Notes: a model not told the origin generated them from the sequence alone. Counted from the stretch's first letter, positions 7,100 through 15,382 are shown. The stretch: DNA of 32,656 nt from an uncultured Hyphomicrobiales bacterium (GCA_902826365.1 CADEEO010000018.1:1-32656); one strand, 5' to 3'. Numbers and translations are program-made.

Positions 7100-7303
7100 A
7101 TGCATGAAAGCAAATTCGCGGAATACTGGGCCCGGGCAGAATTTTGCTATTTCAAGGCTGGTTTGGTCGGGTCCCCCGCCAAGCAATTGTGGATCCAACA
7201 GGCTCAGGACTGGATTGTGCTCGCTGAAAACGAGGTTCCTCTATCGCCTGAGCAAAGCCCCTTCGGCCCCAACAAAGAATTGGGACCATTTCTGGCCGCA
7301 TGA
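7100..7303 (+). CDS. Hypothetical small soluble protein
   Basis: A possible 67-residue protein starting MHESKFAEYWARAEF, with a GAGGTG ribosome site six bases upstream of the ATG. The sequence is rich in aromatic residues and looks helical up to about residue 42, with a proline-rich tail. I do not recognise a family. The surrounding 430 bases between the tRNA and the VOC gene have lower GC than neighbouring genes, and other frames are open here too. The gene could be recently acquired, or not a gene at all. Confidence 0.4.
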   Translation: MHESKFAEYWARAEFCYFKAGLVGSPAKQLWIQQAQDWIVLAENEVPLSPEQSPFGPNKELGPFLAA

Positions 7304-7421
7304 ATTCCTGACTTATGGCAGCTTGGAAGTGCCTCCCGATCTGTTTTCTGAACTGTGACGCAGGGGCTTGGCGCATCCACTGCTGAGTGCCGGGGTTTTC
7401 CCGCCGAGATAGGAGACTAAC

Positions 7422-7853
7422 ATGAAGCCGCGGATTTCCGTATTGACTCTAGGCGTCGCCGATCTTGAGCGCTCTCTTGGGTTCTATCGCGACGGCCTCG
7501 GACTGCCGACTGACGGGATCGTCGGCCGCGAGTTCGAACATGGCGCTGTCGCGTTCTTCACGCTTTCCGAGGGGTTGAAGCTTGCCATCTGGGCGCAGAA
7601 CGACATCGCTCACGACACCGGCCTGCCCAAGACGCCGATCAGCGCGACTGCGGTCACTATCGGGCATAATGTTGTGCGCCGCGAAGAAGTTGACGAGGTA
7701 ATGGATCAAGCCTCTCGAGCCGGAGCCAGGATCATCAAACCTGCTCAGGACACCTTCTATGGAGGTTATGCCGGATACTTCAGCGACCCCGATGGACATG
7801 TGTGGGAGATAGTCTGGAACCCCGCCAACCTCCCGGCGGATCGCTTGGGATAA
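7422..7853 (+). CDS. VOC-family (glyoxalase/bleomycin-resistance fold) protein
   Basis: A 143-residue protein of the vicinal-oxygen-chelate superfamily. The first beta-alpha-beta module opens ISVLTLGVADLERSLGFYRDGLGL. The second ends in the characteristic YAGYFSDPDGHVWEIVWNP with the metal-ligand glutamate of WEI. Members bind a divalent metal and act as glyoxalases, dioxygenases, isomerases or resistance proteins; this one cannot be assigned a substrate. A GGAG ribosome site precedes the ATG. It converges with the response-regulator gene with a 19-base gap and has no obvious operon partner. Confidence 0.9.
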   Translation: MKPRISVLTLGVADLERSLGFYRDGLGLPTDGIVGREFEHGAVAFFTLSEGLKLAIWAQNDIAHDTGLPKTPISATAVTIGHNVVRREEVDEVMDQASRAGARIIKPAQDTFYGGYAGYFSDPDGHVWEIVWNPANLPADRLG

Positions 7854-7872
7854 AAAGGAAGCGATAATGGGA

Positions 7873-8262
7873 TCATTCCGCCGCCAAAATGGTCTGCACA
7901 TCATTCAAGCGGAACGGTTTGTGGAGCACGCCAATGAGGCGAAGGTCAGCCTGCTTGGCGAAGGCTTCCGCTTTTGCAAGACTATGGTCCGCGCCGCTCA
8001 TCAAAACGATGGCGGACTTGACTTTGTAATCGGCAAGGACGTCCAGAACCTCGATGCCATCCATATCAGGCATCATCATGTCGATGAAAACGATATCAGG
8101 CTCCTTCAGTTCATCAAGGTAGGCGCATTTGGCCTGGCAGGTCGTCGTGACCTCATAACCCAGGCTGCTGATCAATCGGGCCATGAAGCGGCAAAAGGCG
8201 GCTTCGTCATCGATGACGAGCACTCGCCGGGCGGGCCTCAGTGCTTGCGTTTCCTGCTGCAT
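7873..8262 (-). CDS. Single-domain response regulator (CheY-like)
   Basis: A 129-residue receiver domain without output domain. The acidic pocket is D18-D19 (VIDDE), the phosphoacceptor is D61 (FIDMMMPDMDG), the switch hydroxyl is S89 and the conserved lysine is K115 (HKPF). It lies directly downstream of the hybrid histidine kinase on the same strand, so it is probably a phosphotransfer partner or phosphate sink for that kinase. The 100-base gap before it contains a CtrA-like box and a GGAGGTGAAAGGA stretch upstream of the ATG. The output is expected to come from protein-protein interaction. Confidence 0.92.
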   Translation of the reverse strand: MQQETQALRPARRVLVIDDEAAFCRFMARLISSLGYEVTTTCQAKCAYLDELKEPDIVFIDMMMPDMDGIEVLDVLADYKVKSAIVLMSGADHSLAKAEAFAKQADLRLIGVLHKPFRLNDVQTILAAE

Positions 8263-8304
8263 CGCAGAAAAGTCCTTTCACCTCCGAATCACAACACAGG
8301 CACG

Positions 8305-8320
8305 TTAACGCCGCCCTAAC
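8305..8320. promoter_or_regulatory. CtrA-like box upstream of response regulator
   Basis: TTAAC-GCCGCC-CTAAC differs by one base from TTAAC-N6-TTAAC, the recognition pattern of the alphaproteobacterial cell-cycle regulator CtrA. It lies 43 bases upstream of the response-regulator ATG (8262, minus strand), within the gap after the kinase gene. It may mark a separate promoter for the regulator. Motif-only evidence. Confidence 0.3.
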
Positions 8321-8362
8321 GAGGCATCGCCGGGACCGCGGGCCAATTTTGACCGGACTCCG

Positions 8363-10852
8363 TCAAGCGGTATCCAGGGCCTTTCGCAGGGCTGATGCAA
8401 GGTCATCCTTCCGGTATGGCTTCGTCAACAGGTGCATCTTCACAGACGCGTTACCATTGCCATTAAGCTTGGTTTCAGGAAATCCCGAAGTCAGCAGCAC
8501 CTTCAATGAAGGCAAGCGGGCCGCGGCGTTCTTGGCGAGGTCATAGCCGCTCATGCCTCCCGGCATCATGATGTCGGTGAAAAGGAGATCAACGGATTCG
8601 CGCTCCAGGACTTTGAGGGCCGCCGCGCCATCGGGGGCCTCAAGCACGCGGTAGCCGAGATCATTGAGCTGGCGCACAACGACACGGCGCAAGCCCTCAT
8701 TGTCTTCCACGGCCAGAACGGTTTCATGGCCCTTGTGCAGGGTTGTCTTCGGCGCGTCGGGCGCTTTCGCAGCAGTCAGGTCGCGCGGGAGATAGAGCCG
8801 GAAGGTGGTTCCGTGCCCCACTTCGCTATAGACGTTGATGTGCCCGGCCGATTGCTTGGTGAAGCCGAAGACCATGCTGAGGCCAAGGCCCGTTCCCTTG
8901 CCCTGCTCCTTGGTAGTGAAGAAGGGATCAAAGATATGATTCAGGAACTCCTGTGGAATTCCGGTTCCGGTGTCGCTCACCTCGATCAAGGCATAGTCGC
9001 CCGGCGCGAGGTCGCTGTGGGCGGCGGCGTAATCCTCGTCAAGATGGCGGTTGCTTGTGGCAATCGTCAAAGTGCCGCCATTTGGCATGGCATCGCGGGC
9101 ATTGTTGACGATGTTGATGAGGCTGGCCCCAAGCTGGGACGGATCGACATTGGCCGGCCAGGCTTGCGGCTCCAGATCAAGCCTGATTTCCACGTCGGTT
9201 CCGAGCGTGCGCCTCAGGAGTTTGCTGATGCCCTCGATAAGCTCGTTGAGATCGGTGCGCTGCGGCTGCAGGGTCTGGCGGCGGGCGAAGGCAAGCAGCC
9301 GCCGCGTGAGATCGGCGCCGCGCAGCGCGGCGTCGAGCGCTTCACTGGATAGCTGATTCAAATTCGGGTCCTTGGTGACGGCATTTCCAGGCTGTCCGCG
9401 CAGCAAATCCAGGTTGCCGATTATGATTCCGAGCAGGTTGTTGAAGTCGTGGGCGAGGCCGCCGGTGAGGTTGCCGATGGCTTCCATTTTCTGCGCCTGA
9501 ACAAGGCGGCGCTCGCCTTCGCGGACCGAGGCTTCCGAGCGCACCCGCTCGATATGGGCCCAACAGCGTTCCGTCACCTCGCCCAATAGAGCCTGCTCAT
9601 CGGCACTCCAGATTCGCGGCTTGCGGTCATGGATTGCCATCAGCGCCGTCAGGCGGCCCTTCTTGACCAGCGGGAAACAGACGGTTGCGGCAATGCCGAT
9701 ACCCTGAAAGGTTGCCGCCTCCTGGGGTGCAAGTTCAGCGAGGCAGTCATTTACGATGAGAGGCAGGCCTGCGCCAAGGTTCTTGACGGCGAGCCGGCCG
9801 AAATCGGCAAGGCTGTAATAGCCGACAATGCTGGGCGAACCCGCCATGCTCCAGTCGCCCCGGATGGTGAAATGGTCCTGGTCCGGCTCCATGTCGGCAT
9901 AGGCGCAGATGGCGACGCCTAGATGCTGGCCCAGCATGCGGGTGGTTGTGGCAAGGATTTCATTTGCGTCGATGGCTTCGGCGGTCTTCCTGCTGAGGCT
10001 ATCGAGGAAGTGAAGCCGCGCCTCGCTCGCACGAAGGGCGATTTCAGCCTGGCGGCGTTCGGTGATGTCTTCGGAAAGTGCGAGAAGGTATTTGGGTTTT
10101 CCGTGCTCGTCGGGCACCGCCATTTTCCGGGTTTGCAGATATCGCACGCCGCGCTGCCGCGTATTGATGGGCTCTTCGGGAGTGACCTGGAGGCCGCCGG
10201 CCCGCAAAACTTCGCGGTCCTTCGCGATGAAAAAGTCGGCCTGCTCCTTGGGAAAGAAATCATGGTCAGACTTCCCGATATACTCGCTGCGGTCAATGCC
10301 GAGCAGCTCCTCGCCGGCGCGGTTGATAAGGACAAAGCGGAGATCCACGGCATCCTTCACGAAGACCATTGCCGGAATGTTGTTGATGACAATATCGTAG
10401 AACGCGCTTTCCTGCTTGAGGACATCCTCGGCTTTCCGCCGCTCGGTGACATCCTCCACCCGGTGAATGATCCATGAGACCTCACCTCGATTATCAAGCA
10501 CAGGCGAATTGAGCGGGCTCCAGTAGCGCTCCTCAAAACCACTGCTCCCGGATGCGGGGCGGGGAATGTCGTATTTTTGCAGGGCCATCGCATCGGGACG
10601 CTTGAATCGCAGAACGCGTTCGAGCGATGAGCGCAGATTACTTACGCCGGTTGCTTGTGGATCAGCGGGATTATCGGGGAAGACATCAAAGAGGCCGCGT
10701 CCAAGGATGGTCTTGCGATCGGTCAGCGTCGCCTGGCAATAGGCATCACTAGCAGCGACGATCTTGAAATCGGGATCAAGAACAAGATAGAGGTTGGGAG
10801 AGCCCTCGAAGAGGGTCCGGAAATCAGACGCCGGATCAAAGTCACACGTCAT
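8363..10852 (-). CDS. Soluble hybrid histidine kinase (PAS-PAS-GAF-HisKA-HATPase-REC)
   Basis: A cytoplasmic hybrid sensor kinase of 829 residues from the ATG at 10852; a TTG at 10879 would add nine. There are no membrane segments. The order is PAS1 (about 10-140, ending VEDVTERRKAED), PAS2 (about 145-270, ending SEDITERRQAE), GAF (about 285-440) and HisKA with H468 in LTGGLAHDFNNLL. HATPase follows with N583 (NIVNNARDAMPNGG), the DTGTG box and GKGTGLGLSM. The C-terminal receiver has D760 (LFTDIMMPGG) and K811. The DFNN-type kinase core is common in alphaproteobacteria. The ligand is unknown; the PAS and GAF domains suggest a redox, light or small-molecule signal. It is cotranscribed with the downstream single-domain regulator. 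Confidence 0.93.
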   Translation of the reverse strand: MTCDFDPASDFRTLFEGSPNLYLVLDPDFKIVAASDAYCQATLTDRKTILGRGLFDVFPDNPADPQATGVSNLRSSLERVLRFKRPDAMALQKYDIPRPASGSSGFEERYWSPLNSPVLDNRGEVSWIIHRVEDVTERRKAEDVLKQESAFYDIVINNIPAMVFVKDAVDLRFVLINRAGEELLGIDRSEYIGKSDHDFFPKEQADFFIAKDREVLRAGGLQVTPEEPINTRQRGVRYLQTRKMAVPDEHGKPKYLLALSEDITERRQAEIALRASEARLHFLDSLSRKTAEAIDANEILATTTRMLGQHLGVAICAYADMEPDQDHFTIRGDWSMAGSPSIVGYYSLADFGRLAVKNLGAGLPLIVNDCLAELAPQEAATFQGIGIAATVCFPLVKKGRLTALMAIHDRKPRIWSADEQALLGEVTERCWAHIERVRSEASVREGERRLVQAQKMEAIGNLTGGLAHDFNNLLGIIIGNLDLLRGQPGNAVTKDPNLNQLSSEALDAALRGADLTRRLLAFARRQTLQPQRTDLNELIEGISKLLRRTLGTDVEIRLDLEPQAWPANVDPSQLGASLINIVNNARDAMPNGGTLTIATSNRHLDEDYAAAHSDLAPGDYALIEVSDTGTGIPQEFLNHIFDPFFTTKEQGKGTGLGLSMVFGFTKQSAGHINVYSEVGHGTTFRLYLPRDLTAAKAPDAPKTTLHKGHETVLAVEDNEGLRRVVVRQLNDLGYRVLEAPDGAAALKVLERESVDLLFTDIMMPGGMSGYDLAKNAAARLPSLKVLLTSGFPETKLNGNGNASVKMHLLTKPYRKDDLASALRKALDTA

Positions 10853-10989
10853 TTGCTTGATTCCACGCAATTGCTCCAAGCACCTTACACATTAATTACA
10901 GAACGGGAAAACTTGCGAAGGGGATCGAATCGGACCATGCAATCAGAGCAGCAATCGAATTGCGGCATTCACCTTTGCGGGAGGCAAAA

Positions 10990-11244
10990 ATGGATTTGGT
11001 CGGAATCATCATTTTTCTGTTGATCGGCGCTATCGCAGGCTGGCTGGCCGGCCAGATCATGAAGGGCGGCAGCTTTGGCCTGCTTGGCGACATCATCGTC
11101 GGCATCGTCGGTTCGGCGATCGCCAGTTTCCTGTTGCCGAGGCTTGGAATTTTGATCGGCGGCGGGGTACTCGGGGCGATCATCAATGCCACCATCGGCG
11201 CCTGCATATTGCTGTTCGTTCTCCGGCTCGTTAGGCGCGGCTAA
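10990..11244 (+). CDS. GlsB/YeaQ/YmgE family stress-response membrane protein
   Basis: An 84-residue inner-membrane protein with three hydrophobic, glycine-rich helices. It opens MDLVGIIIFLLIGAIAGWLAG, then has KGGSFGLLGDIIVGIVGSAI and ends with a basic LVRRG. This is the transglycosylase-associated (YeaQ/YmgE/GlsB) family, often induced by general stress. The ATG at 10990 is used because GGGAGG lies just upstream; an in-frame ATG at 10960 lacks support. An imperfect GCAAT-CGA-ATTGC repeat (10951-10963) lies upstream. It is followed after three bases by a tiny one-helix gene. Confidence 0.88.
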   Translation: MDLVGIIIFLLIGAIAGWLAGQIMKGGSFGLLGDIIVGIVGSAIASFLLPRLGILIGGGVLGAIINATIGACILLFVLRLVRRG

Positions 11245-11247
11245 CAC

Positions 11248-11394
11248 GTGAGCCGTAACCAGCTCTACGCGATCTGCGCGGTTTTCGGCGTGGCCATCGT
11301 GGTTTTGGGGTATCTTGTCTATGAGGACCGGCAGAAGCTCAAGGGCGTTGAAATCAAGATCGATGACAACGGGATTTCCATTCAGGGAAATTGA
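11248..11394 (+). CDS. 48-residue single-helix membrane protein
   Basis: A short gene starting GTG at 11248, three bases after the GlsB stop, and ending TGA at 11392-11394. The product starts MSRNQLYAIC and has one membrane helix (about residues 6-25, AICAVFGVAIVVLGYLVY). A charged segment EDRQKLKG and a short C-terminal strand VEIKIDDNGISIQ follow. The pattern of one helix plus a GVEIKIDDNGISI tail recurs, from memory, in small unnamed proteins of rhizobia. Tight spacing implies cotranslation with the GlsB-like protein. Function unknown. Confidence 0.7.
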   Translation: MSRNQLYAICAVFGVAIVVLGYLVYEDRQKLKGVEIKIDDNGISIQGN

Positions 11395-11405
11395 TCCGTC
11401 TCGTG

Positions 11406-11417
11406 CGTAGACAACGG
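11406..11417. promoter_or_regulatory. GntR/FadR-type operator candidate before the catabolic operon
   Basis: CGTAGACAACGG contains GT-AG-AC, the core shape (GT-N2-AC) of FadR/FCD-type GntR operators. The same core occurs as TGTAGACA, on the other strand, next to the locus's own GntR gene (26773-26780). It lies 78 bases before the operon's first ATG (11495). The 100-base leader 11395-11494 also holds repeated TGTCTT words at about 11461-11475. Inference from two sites only. Confidence 0.3.
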
Positions 11418-11494
11418 TTGACCGACGCATATCATAAATTGACAAAACCCTCCGGAAAGGCTGTCTTAATTGTCTTTGTTTTGAGGGGTTTGCG

Positions 11495-12346
11495 ATGAAG
11501 ACGGGATTTAACCTGCTGCTCTGGACGGGCCATGTCACGGCGGAACATACAGCCATTTTGAGGGGCATCAAGAAGGCGGGCTATGACACGGTGGAAATTC
11601 CCATATTTGAGGGCACGCCAGATTATTTCGCCAGGCTTGGCGGCGAGCTCGACAAGATCGGCCTTGAACGCAGCATCGTGAGCGTCATCGGCCCTTCGGG
11701 CAAGAACCCGCTTTCCTCGGACAAGGCGGCGCGGCAGGCGGCGGTGGATTACACCAAATGGGTGATCGATTGCACGAAAGCCCTTGGGGCCAAGACGATC
11801 GCAGGGCCGATGCATTCGGAACTTGGCTATTTCTCCGGCGATGGCCCGACAGCCGCTGAAATCAAACGCGGGATCTCCTATCACCGCAAGGTGGGCGACT
11901 ATGCGGCCAGGCACGACATCCGTTTCGCGCTAGAGGCGCTCAACCGCTTCGAATGCTATTTCCTCAACACCATGCAGCAGCTTGCGGATTATCTCGACGA
12001 AGTAGACCATCCGGCGATCAAGGGCATGTATGATACCTTCCATGCCAATATCGAGGAGAAGGATCCGGTGGCGGCGATCAAGGCCATCAGGAAGCACATG
12101 GTCCATGTGCATATTTCCGAGAATGACCGGGGCACACCGGGCAAGGGTCATGTGCCATGGGATGCCACTTACAAGGCCTTGCGCGCGGCCAAGTATGATG
12201 GCTGGATCACCATTGAGGCTTTCGGCCGGTCGCTGCCGGCGCTGGCGGCGGCAACGCGCGTCTGGCGGGATTTTTTCCCGTCGCAGGACAGCGTTTATCT
12301 CGAAGGCATCAAGCAGATGAAAGCCGGCTGGGCCCGCGCGAAGTGA
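11495..12346 (+). CDS. Tagatose/psicose 3-epimerase-like TIM-barrel isomerase
   Basis: A 283-residue cytoplasmic sugar isomerase/epimerase of the xylose-isomerase-like TIM-barrel fold. The metal and catalytic residues follow the D-tagatose 3-epimerase pattern: E147 (FALEALNRFE), D180 (GMYDTFHANIEE), H206 (HVHISENDRGTPGKG) and E241 (WITIEAFG). These are spaced as E152, D185, H211 and E246 of the Pseudomonas cichorii enzyme. It should therefore epimerise a free ketose or isomerise a related hydroxy-keto compound using a divalent metal. It has a GAGGGG ribosome site and is the first gene of the operon with the Tm-1-like and PEP-hydrolase-like genes. Hydroxypyruvate isomerase is a less likely alternative. 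Confidence 0.88.
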   Translation: MKTGFNLLLWTGHVTAEHTAILRGIKKAGYDTVEIPIFEGTPDYFARLGGELDKIGLERSIVSVIGPSGKNPLSSDKAARQAAVDYTKWVIDCTKALGAKTIAGPMHSELGYFSGDGPTAAEIKRGISYHRKVGDYAARHDIRFALEALNRFECYFLNTMQQLADYLDEVDHPAIKGMYDTFHANIEEKDPVAAIKAIRKHMVHVHISENDRGTPGKGHVPWDATYKALRAAKYDGWITIEAFGRSLPALAAATRVWRDFFPSQDSVYLEGIKQMKAGWARAK

Positions 12347-12353
12347 GCTGAGG

Positions 12354-13547
12354 GTGGGCAAGGTCTACATCGTCGGCACGCTCGATACCAAGGAAGCGGA
12401 GCTGCGCTATGCCAGGCGCCGCGCCGAGAAGGCGGGCGCGAAAGTTGTGCTGGTTGATGTGTCCACGACTCCAAGCAAGGCGAAGGCTGATGTGAGCGCG
12501 CGCGAGGTTGCGCGGCATCATCCGAAAGGCGAGGCGGCGGTGCTGGGATTAGCGGACCGCGGTGCGGCGGTGGGCGCCATGGCGGAGGCCCTGTCGCGGT
12601 TCATGGTGAGCCGCAAGGACGTGGGCGCGGTGCTTGGGCTTGGCGGATCGGGAAATACGGTTATCGTGACCACGGCCATGCGGGCACTGCCGGTGGGCAT
12701 TCCCAAGCTGATGGTTTCCACGGTGGCTTCGGGAAACGTGGCGTCCTATGTGGGTCCATCGGACATTGCCATGATGTATGCGGTTGTCGATGTGGCGGGG
12801 ATCAACGCGATTTCGCGCACGGTGATTGCCAATGCGGCGCATGCGGCGGCGGGCATGGCGCTGAATGCAGTGAAGAAAGAGAAGGCGGACAAGCCGGGCG
12901 TTGGGCTCACCATGTTCGGCGTGACGACAACTTGCATCACGCAGATCCGCGCGCGGATTGAAAAAGATTTTGAATGCTTCGTGTTTCACGCCACGGGCAC
13001 GGGCGGCCAGTCCATGGAGAAACTGGTGGACTCGGGTCTTCTCGAAAGCATCATCGATATCACCACGACGGAAGTGGCCGATCATCTGTTCGGCGGCATC
13101 TTGCCGTGCACGGTGGACCGTTTTGGCTCGATCATCCGCACGAAAATCCCCTATATGGGATCGGTTGGGGCGGTCGACATGGTGAATTTCGGGGCGCGGG
13201 AAACTGTGCCGAAAACCCTCGAGGGCCGCACATTCTATATCCATAATCCGCAGGTGACGCTGATGCGGACCACGCCGGCGGAAAACCGGACCATCGGGAC
13301 CTGGATTGTCGCGCGGCTCAACCGCATGACGGGGCCGGTACGGTTCCTGCTCCCGCTGAAAGGTGTTTCCGCCATTGATGCCACAGGACAGCCGTTCCAT
13401 GATGCGGAAGCGGATGCCGCACTTTTTGAGGCCATCCGCGAGGGCTGGGTTGCGGCGCGCAACCGCAAACTTATTGAAGTCGATGCCCATATCAATGACC
13501 CGGCCTTTGCGGCAGAAGCCGTCAAGCAATTCAAAGCGATAGTGTGA
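12354..13547 (+). CDS. Tm-1-like ATP-binding domain protein (UPF0261)
   Basis: A 397-residue cytoplasmic protein of the UPF0261 family, homologous to the N-terminal half of the tomato Tm-1 antiviral protein. The N-terminal Rossmann-like half begins KVYIVGTLDTKEAEL. A nucleotide-binding glycine loop, LGLGGSGNT, lies near residues 95-102, followed by PKLMVSTVASGNVASYVG. The C-terminal half contains GVTTTCITQIR and HATGTGGQSMEKLV. It starts at GTG 12354, seven bases after the epimerase stop, and the next gene starts seven bases after its stop. The enzymatic reaction of the family is not established. Neighbours suggest that it acts on a sugar-derived metabolite. Confidence 0.9.
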   Translation: MGKVYIVGTLDTKEAELRYARRRAEKAGAKVVLVDVSTTPSKAKADVSAREVARHHPKGEAAVLGLADRGAAVGAMAEALSRFMVSRKDVGAVLGLGGSGNTVIVTTAMRALPVGIPKLMVSTVASGNVASYVGPSDIAMMYAVVDVAGINAISRTVIANAAHAAAGMALNAVKKEKADKPGVGLTMFGVTTTCITQIRARIEKDFECFVFHATGTGGQSMEKLVDSGLLESIIDITTTEVADHLFGGILPCTVDRFGSIIRTKIPYMGSVGAVDMVNFGARETVPKTLEGRTFYIHNPQVTLMRTTPAENRTIGTWIVARLNRMTGPVRFLLPLKGVSAIDATGQPFHDAEADAALFEAIREGWVAARNRKLIEVDAHINDPAFAAEAVKQFKAIV

Positions 13548-13553
13548 GGACAG

Positions 13554-14384
13554 ATGGCGAGGATTGAACGCAAGGTTCTGCTGGAGAAATTCCGCGGCAT
13601 GATTGCCAAGCGGCAGCCCATCATCGGCGGCGGAGCGGGCACGGGGCTTTCGGCCAAATGCGAGGAGGCGGGCGGGATTGACCTGATCGTCATCTATAAT
13701 TCCGGGCGCTACCGCATGGCGGGGCGGGGCTCGCTGGCGGGGCTTCTGGCCTACGGCAATGCCAATGACATCGTGCAGGAAATGGCCCACGAGGTTTTGC
13801 CCGTGGTAAAGCATACGCCGGTACTGGCGGGGGTGAACGGCACGGATCCCTTTGCGATCATGGATCATCTGCTTGACCATCTCAAAGCGCTGGGTTTTTC
13901 TGGGGTGCAGAACTTTCCGACGGTCGGGCTATTTGATGGCGTGTTCCGCAAGAACCTGGAAGAGACCGGCATGGGCTACGGGCTTGAGGTCGACATGATC
14001 CGCAAGGCCCATGAGCGCGACATGCTGACCACGCCTTACGTGTTTTCCGCCGATGAAGCGATGGCGATGACGAAAGCGGGGGCCGACATGATCGTTCCGC
14101 ACATGGGACTCACCACGGGCGGCAGCATCGGGGCTGAAACTTCATTGAAGCTGGCGGATTGCCCGGCCATTATTGATGAATGGGCGGAGGCGGCAAAGAA
14201 GGTGCGGAAAGACGTGATGGTGATCTGCCATGGCGGGCCGATTTCCTCGCCGGATGATGCGGCCTATATCCTGAAGAACACCAAGAATGTGCACGGCTTC
14301 TATGGGGCAAGCTCGATGGAGCGCCTGCCCACGGAAGTGGCCCTCACCCAGCAGACAAAAGCCTTCAAGAAGATTTCATTCTAG
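13554..14384 (+). CDS. Phosphoenolpyruvate hydrolase family TIM-barrel protein
   Basis: A 276-residue TIM-barrel protein of the family annotated PEP hydrolase-like, equivalent to the C-terminal half of plant Tm-1. The N-terminal motif is [31 protein letters not shown] (from residue 22). Later come [36 protein letters not shown] and [14 protein letters not shown], with [11 protein letters not shown] near the end. The fold and motifs resemble PEP-mutase and aldolase-like enzymes, so carbon-carbon or phosphate-ester cleavage of a keto acid is a reasonable guess. It sits tightly between the Tm-1-like gene and the SRPBCC gene in one operon. Confidence 0.9.
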   Translation: MARIERKVLLEKFRGMIAKRQPIIGGGAGTGLSAKCEEAGGIDLIVIYNSGRYRMAGRGSLAGLLAYGNANDIVQEMAHEVLPVVKHTPVLAGVNGTDPFAIMDHLLDHLKALGFSGVQNFPTVGLFDGVFRKNLEETGMGYGLEVDMIRKAHERDMLTTPYVFSADEAMAMTKAGADMIVPHMGLTTGGSIGAETSLKLADCPAIIDEWAEAAKKVRKDVMVICHGGPISSPDDAAYILKNTKNVHGFYGASSMERLPTEVALTQQTKAFKKISF

Positions 14385-14394
14385 GGAGAGACGA

Positions 14395-15348
14395 ATGGCA
14401 CGGGCCTATGCGAGCAGGATCATCAAGGCGCCGGTCGAAACGGTCTGGAGCGTGGTGCGCAATTTCAACGGCTTGCCCACCTGGGCGGTGGGCATCGTCG
14501 ATTCAAAAATCGAAGGCGGGCTGGACGCTGATGTGGTGGGCTGCGTACGCTCGTTTCACACAAAGGACGGCGTCCATATCCGCGAGCGCCTGCTCACCCT
14601 TGATGATGCGCGCTACACATTCGCCTATAATTTCGAGAAGCCCGCCTTTCCGGTGAAAAACTACATTGCCACCATGCGGCTCATGCCGGTGACTCATGGC
14701 GATACAACCTTTGCCGAGTGGGAAGCCATGTTCGACGAGGCGCCGGGCGATGAAGGGAAATATGTGAAAATCGTGTCCACCGATGTTTTTGCCGCTGGCC
14801 TCAAGGCATTGGGAGAGAAGATCAAGCGCGAGAAGATCCAGAAGCCGGAGGGCAGCGTGCGCTGGAAGGCGTGGGCGCCCAACAAGGTGTGGACCTCGCG
14901 GGTGATCAAAGCGCCTGCCGACAAGGTGTGGGGCGAGATGCGGGATTTCGCCGGGATGGGCGCCTGGCATGGCGACATAACGAAGATGCACATGCTGAAG
15001 AAGGCGCGGCCCGACAAGGTATCCGGGGTGCGGGACTTTTACTTCGGCACAGGGCACCTGAATGAGGAATTGCTACATCTCTGTGATCTCACGCGCTCAT
15101 TTTCCTACCGCATTACCAAATGCGAAATCCCCTGGATGAATTACGTGTCGGGGCCAAGGCTGTGGCCGGTGACCGCCGACAACACAACGTTCGGTGTGTG
15201 GACGGGGGATTGGGTGGCTAGCCCGCAGGATGACCTCACGCTCATTCCGCGCACGGAGGAGAATGTCTACCAGCGGGCCTTTGCCGAGTTGGAGAAGAAT
15301 TTTTTTGGACCAAACGCGTCATTCCGGCGGAAGCCGGAATCCCTGTGA
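14395..15348 (+). CDS. Tandem SRPBCC (START-like) protein
   Basis: A 317-residue protein made of two SRPBCC/Bet v1-like lipid or ligand-binding domains. Repeat 1 (about 4-150) opens YASRIIKAPVETVWSVVRNFNGL. Repeat 2 (about 160-300) opens WTSRVIKAPADKVWGEMRDFAGM. Both continue to a matching segment (MRLMPVTHGDTTFAEWEA versus PRLWPVTADNTTFGVWTG). The ATG at 14395 follows a GGGAGAG ribosome site ten bases after the previous stop. The last residues (NASFRRKPESL) are encoded by an intergenic REPIN-like repeat, so the native C-terminus was probably displaced. It may bind the hydrophobic or cyclic substrate of this pathway. No enzymatic activity is inferred. Confidence 0.82.
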   Translation: MARAYASRIIKAPVETVWSVVRNFNGLPTWAVGIVDSKIEGGLDADVVGCVRSFHTKDGVHIRERLLTLDDARYTFAYNFEKPAFPVKNYIATMRLMPVTHGDTTFAEWEAMFDEAPGDEGKYVKIVSTDVFAAGLKALGEKIKREKIQKPEGSVRWKAWAPNKVWTSRVIKAPADKVWGEMRDFAGMGAWHGDITKMHMLKKARPDKVSGVRDFYFGTGHLNEELLHLCDLTRSFSYRITKCEIPWMNYVSGPRLWPVTADNTTFGVWTGDWVASPQDDLTLIPRTEENVYQRAFAELEKNFFGPNASFRRKPESL

Positions 15349-15382
15349 CGTCAAAAAGATTCCGGCGTTCGCCGGAATGACG
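15317..15382. repeat. REPIN-like double palindrome
   Basis: Two REP-type hairpins in inverted orientation: ATTCCGGC-ggaa-GCCGGAAT (15321-15340) and ATTCCGGC-gttc-GCCGGAAT (15359-15378). The outer CGTC (15317-15320) and GACG (15379-15382) extend a 12-bp arm on each side. This is the common GTCATTCCGGC..GCCGGAAT intergenic repeat class. It overlaps the end of the SRPBCC gene, whose stop is at 15346-15348. It lies between convergent genes, where it may also act as a bidirectional terminator. Confidence 0.85.

Noticed and set aside
12549-13880. Long minus-strand open frame (443 codons) opposite the Tm-1-like and PEP-hydrolase-like genes
   Set aside because: It covers two genes with clear family motifs and has arginine/histidine-rich, domain-free composition typical of antisense shadows.
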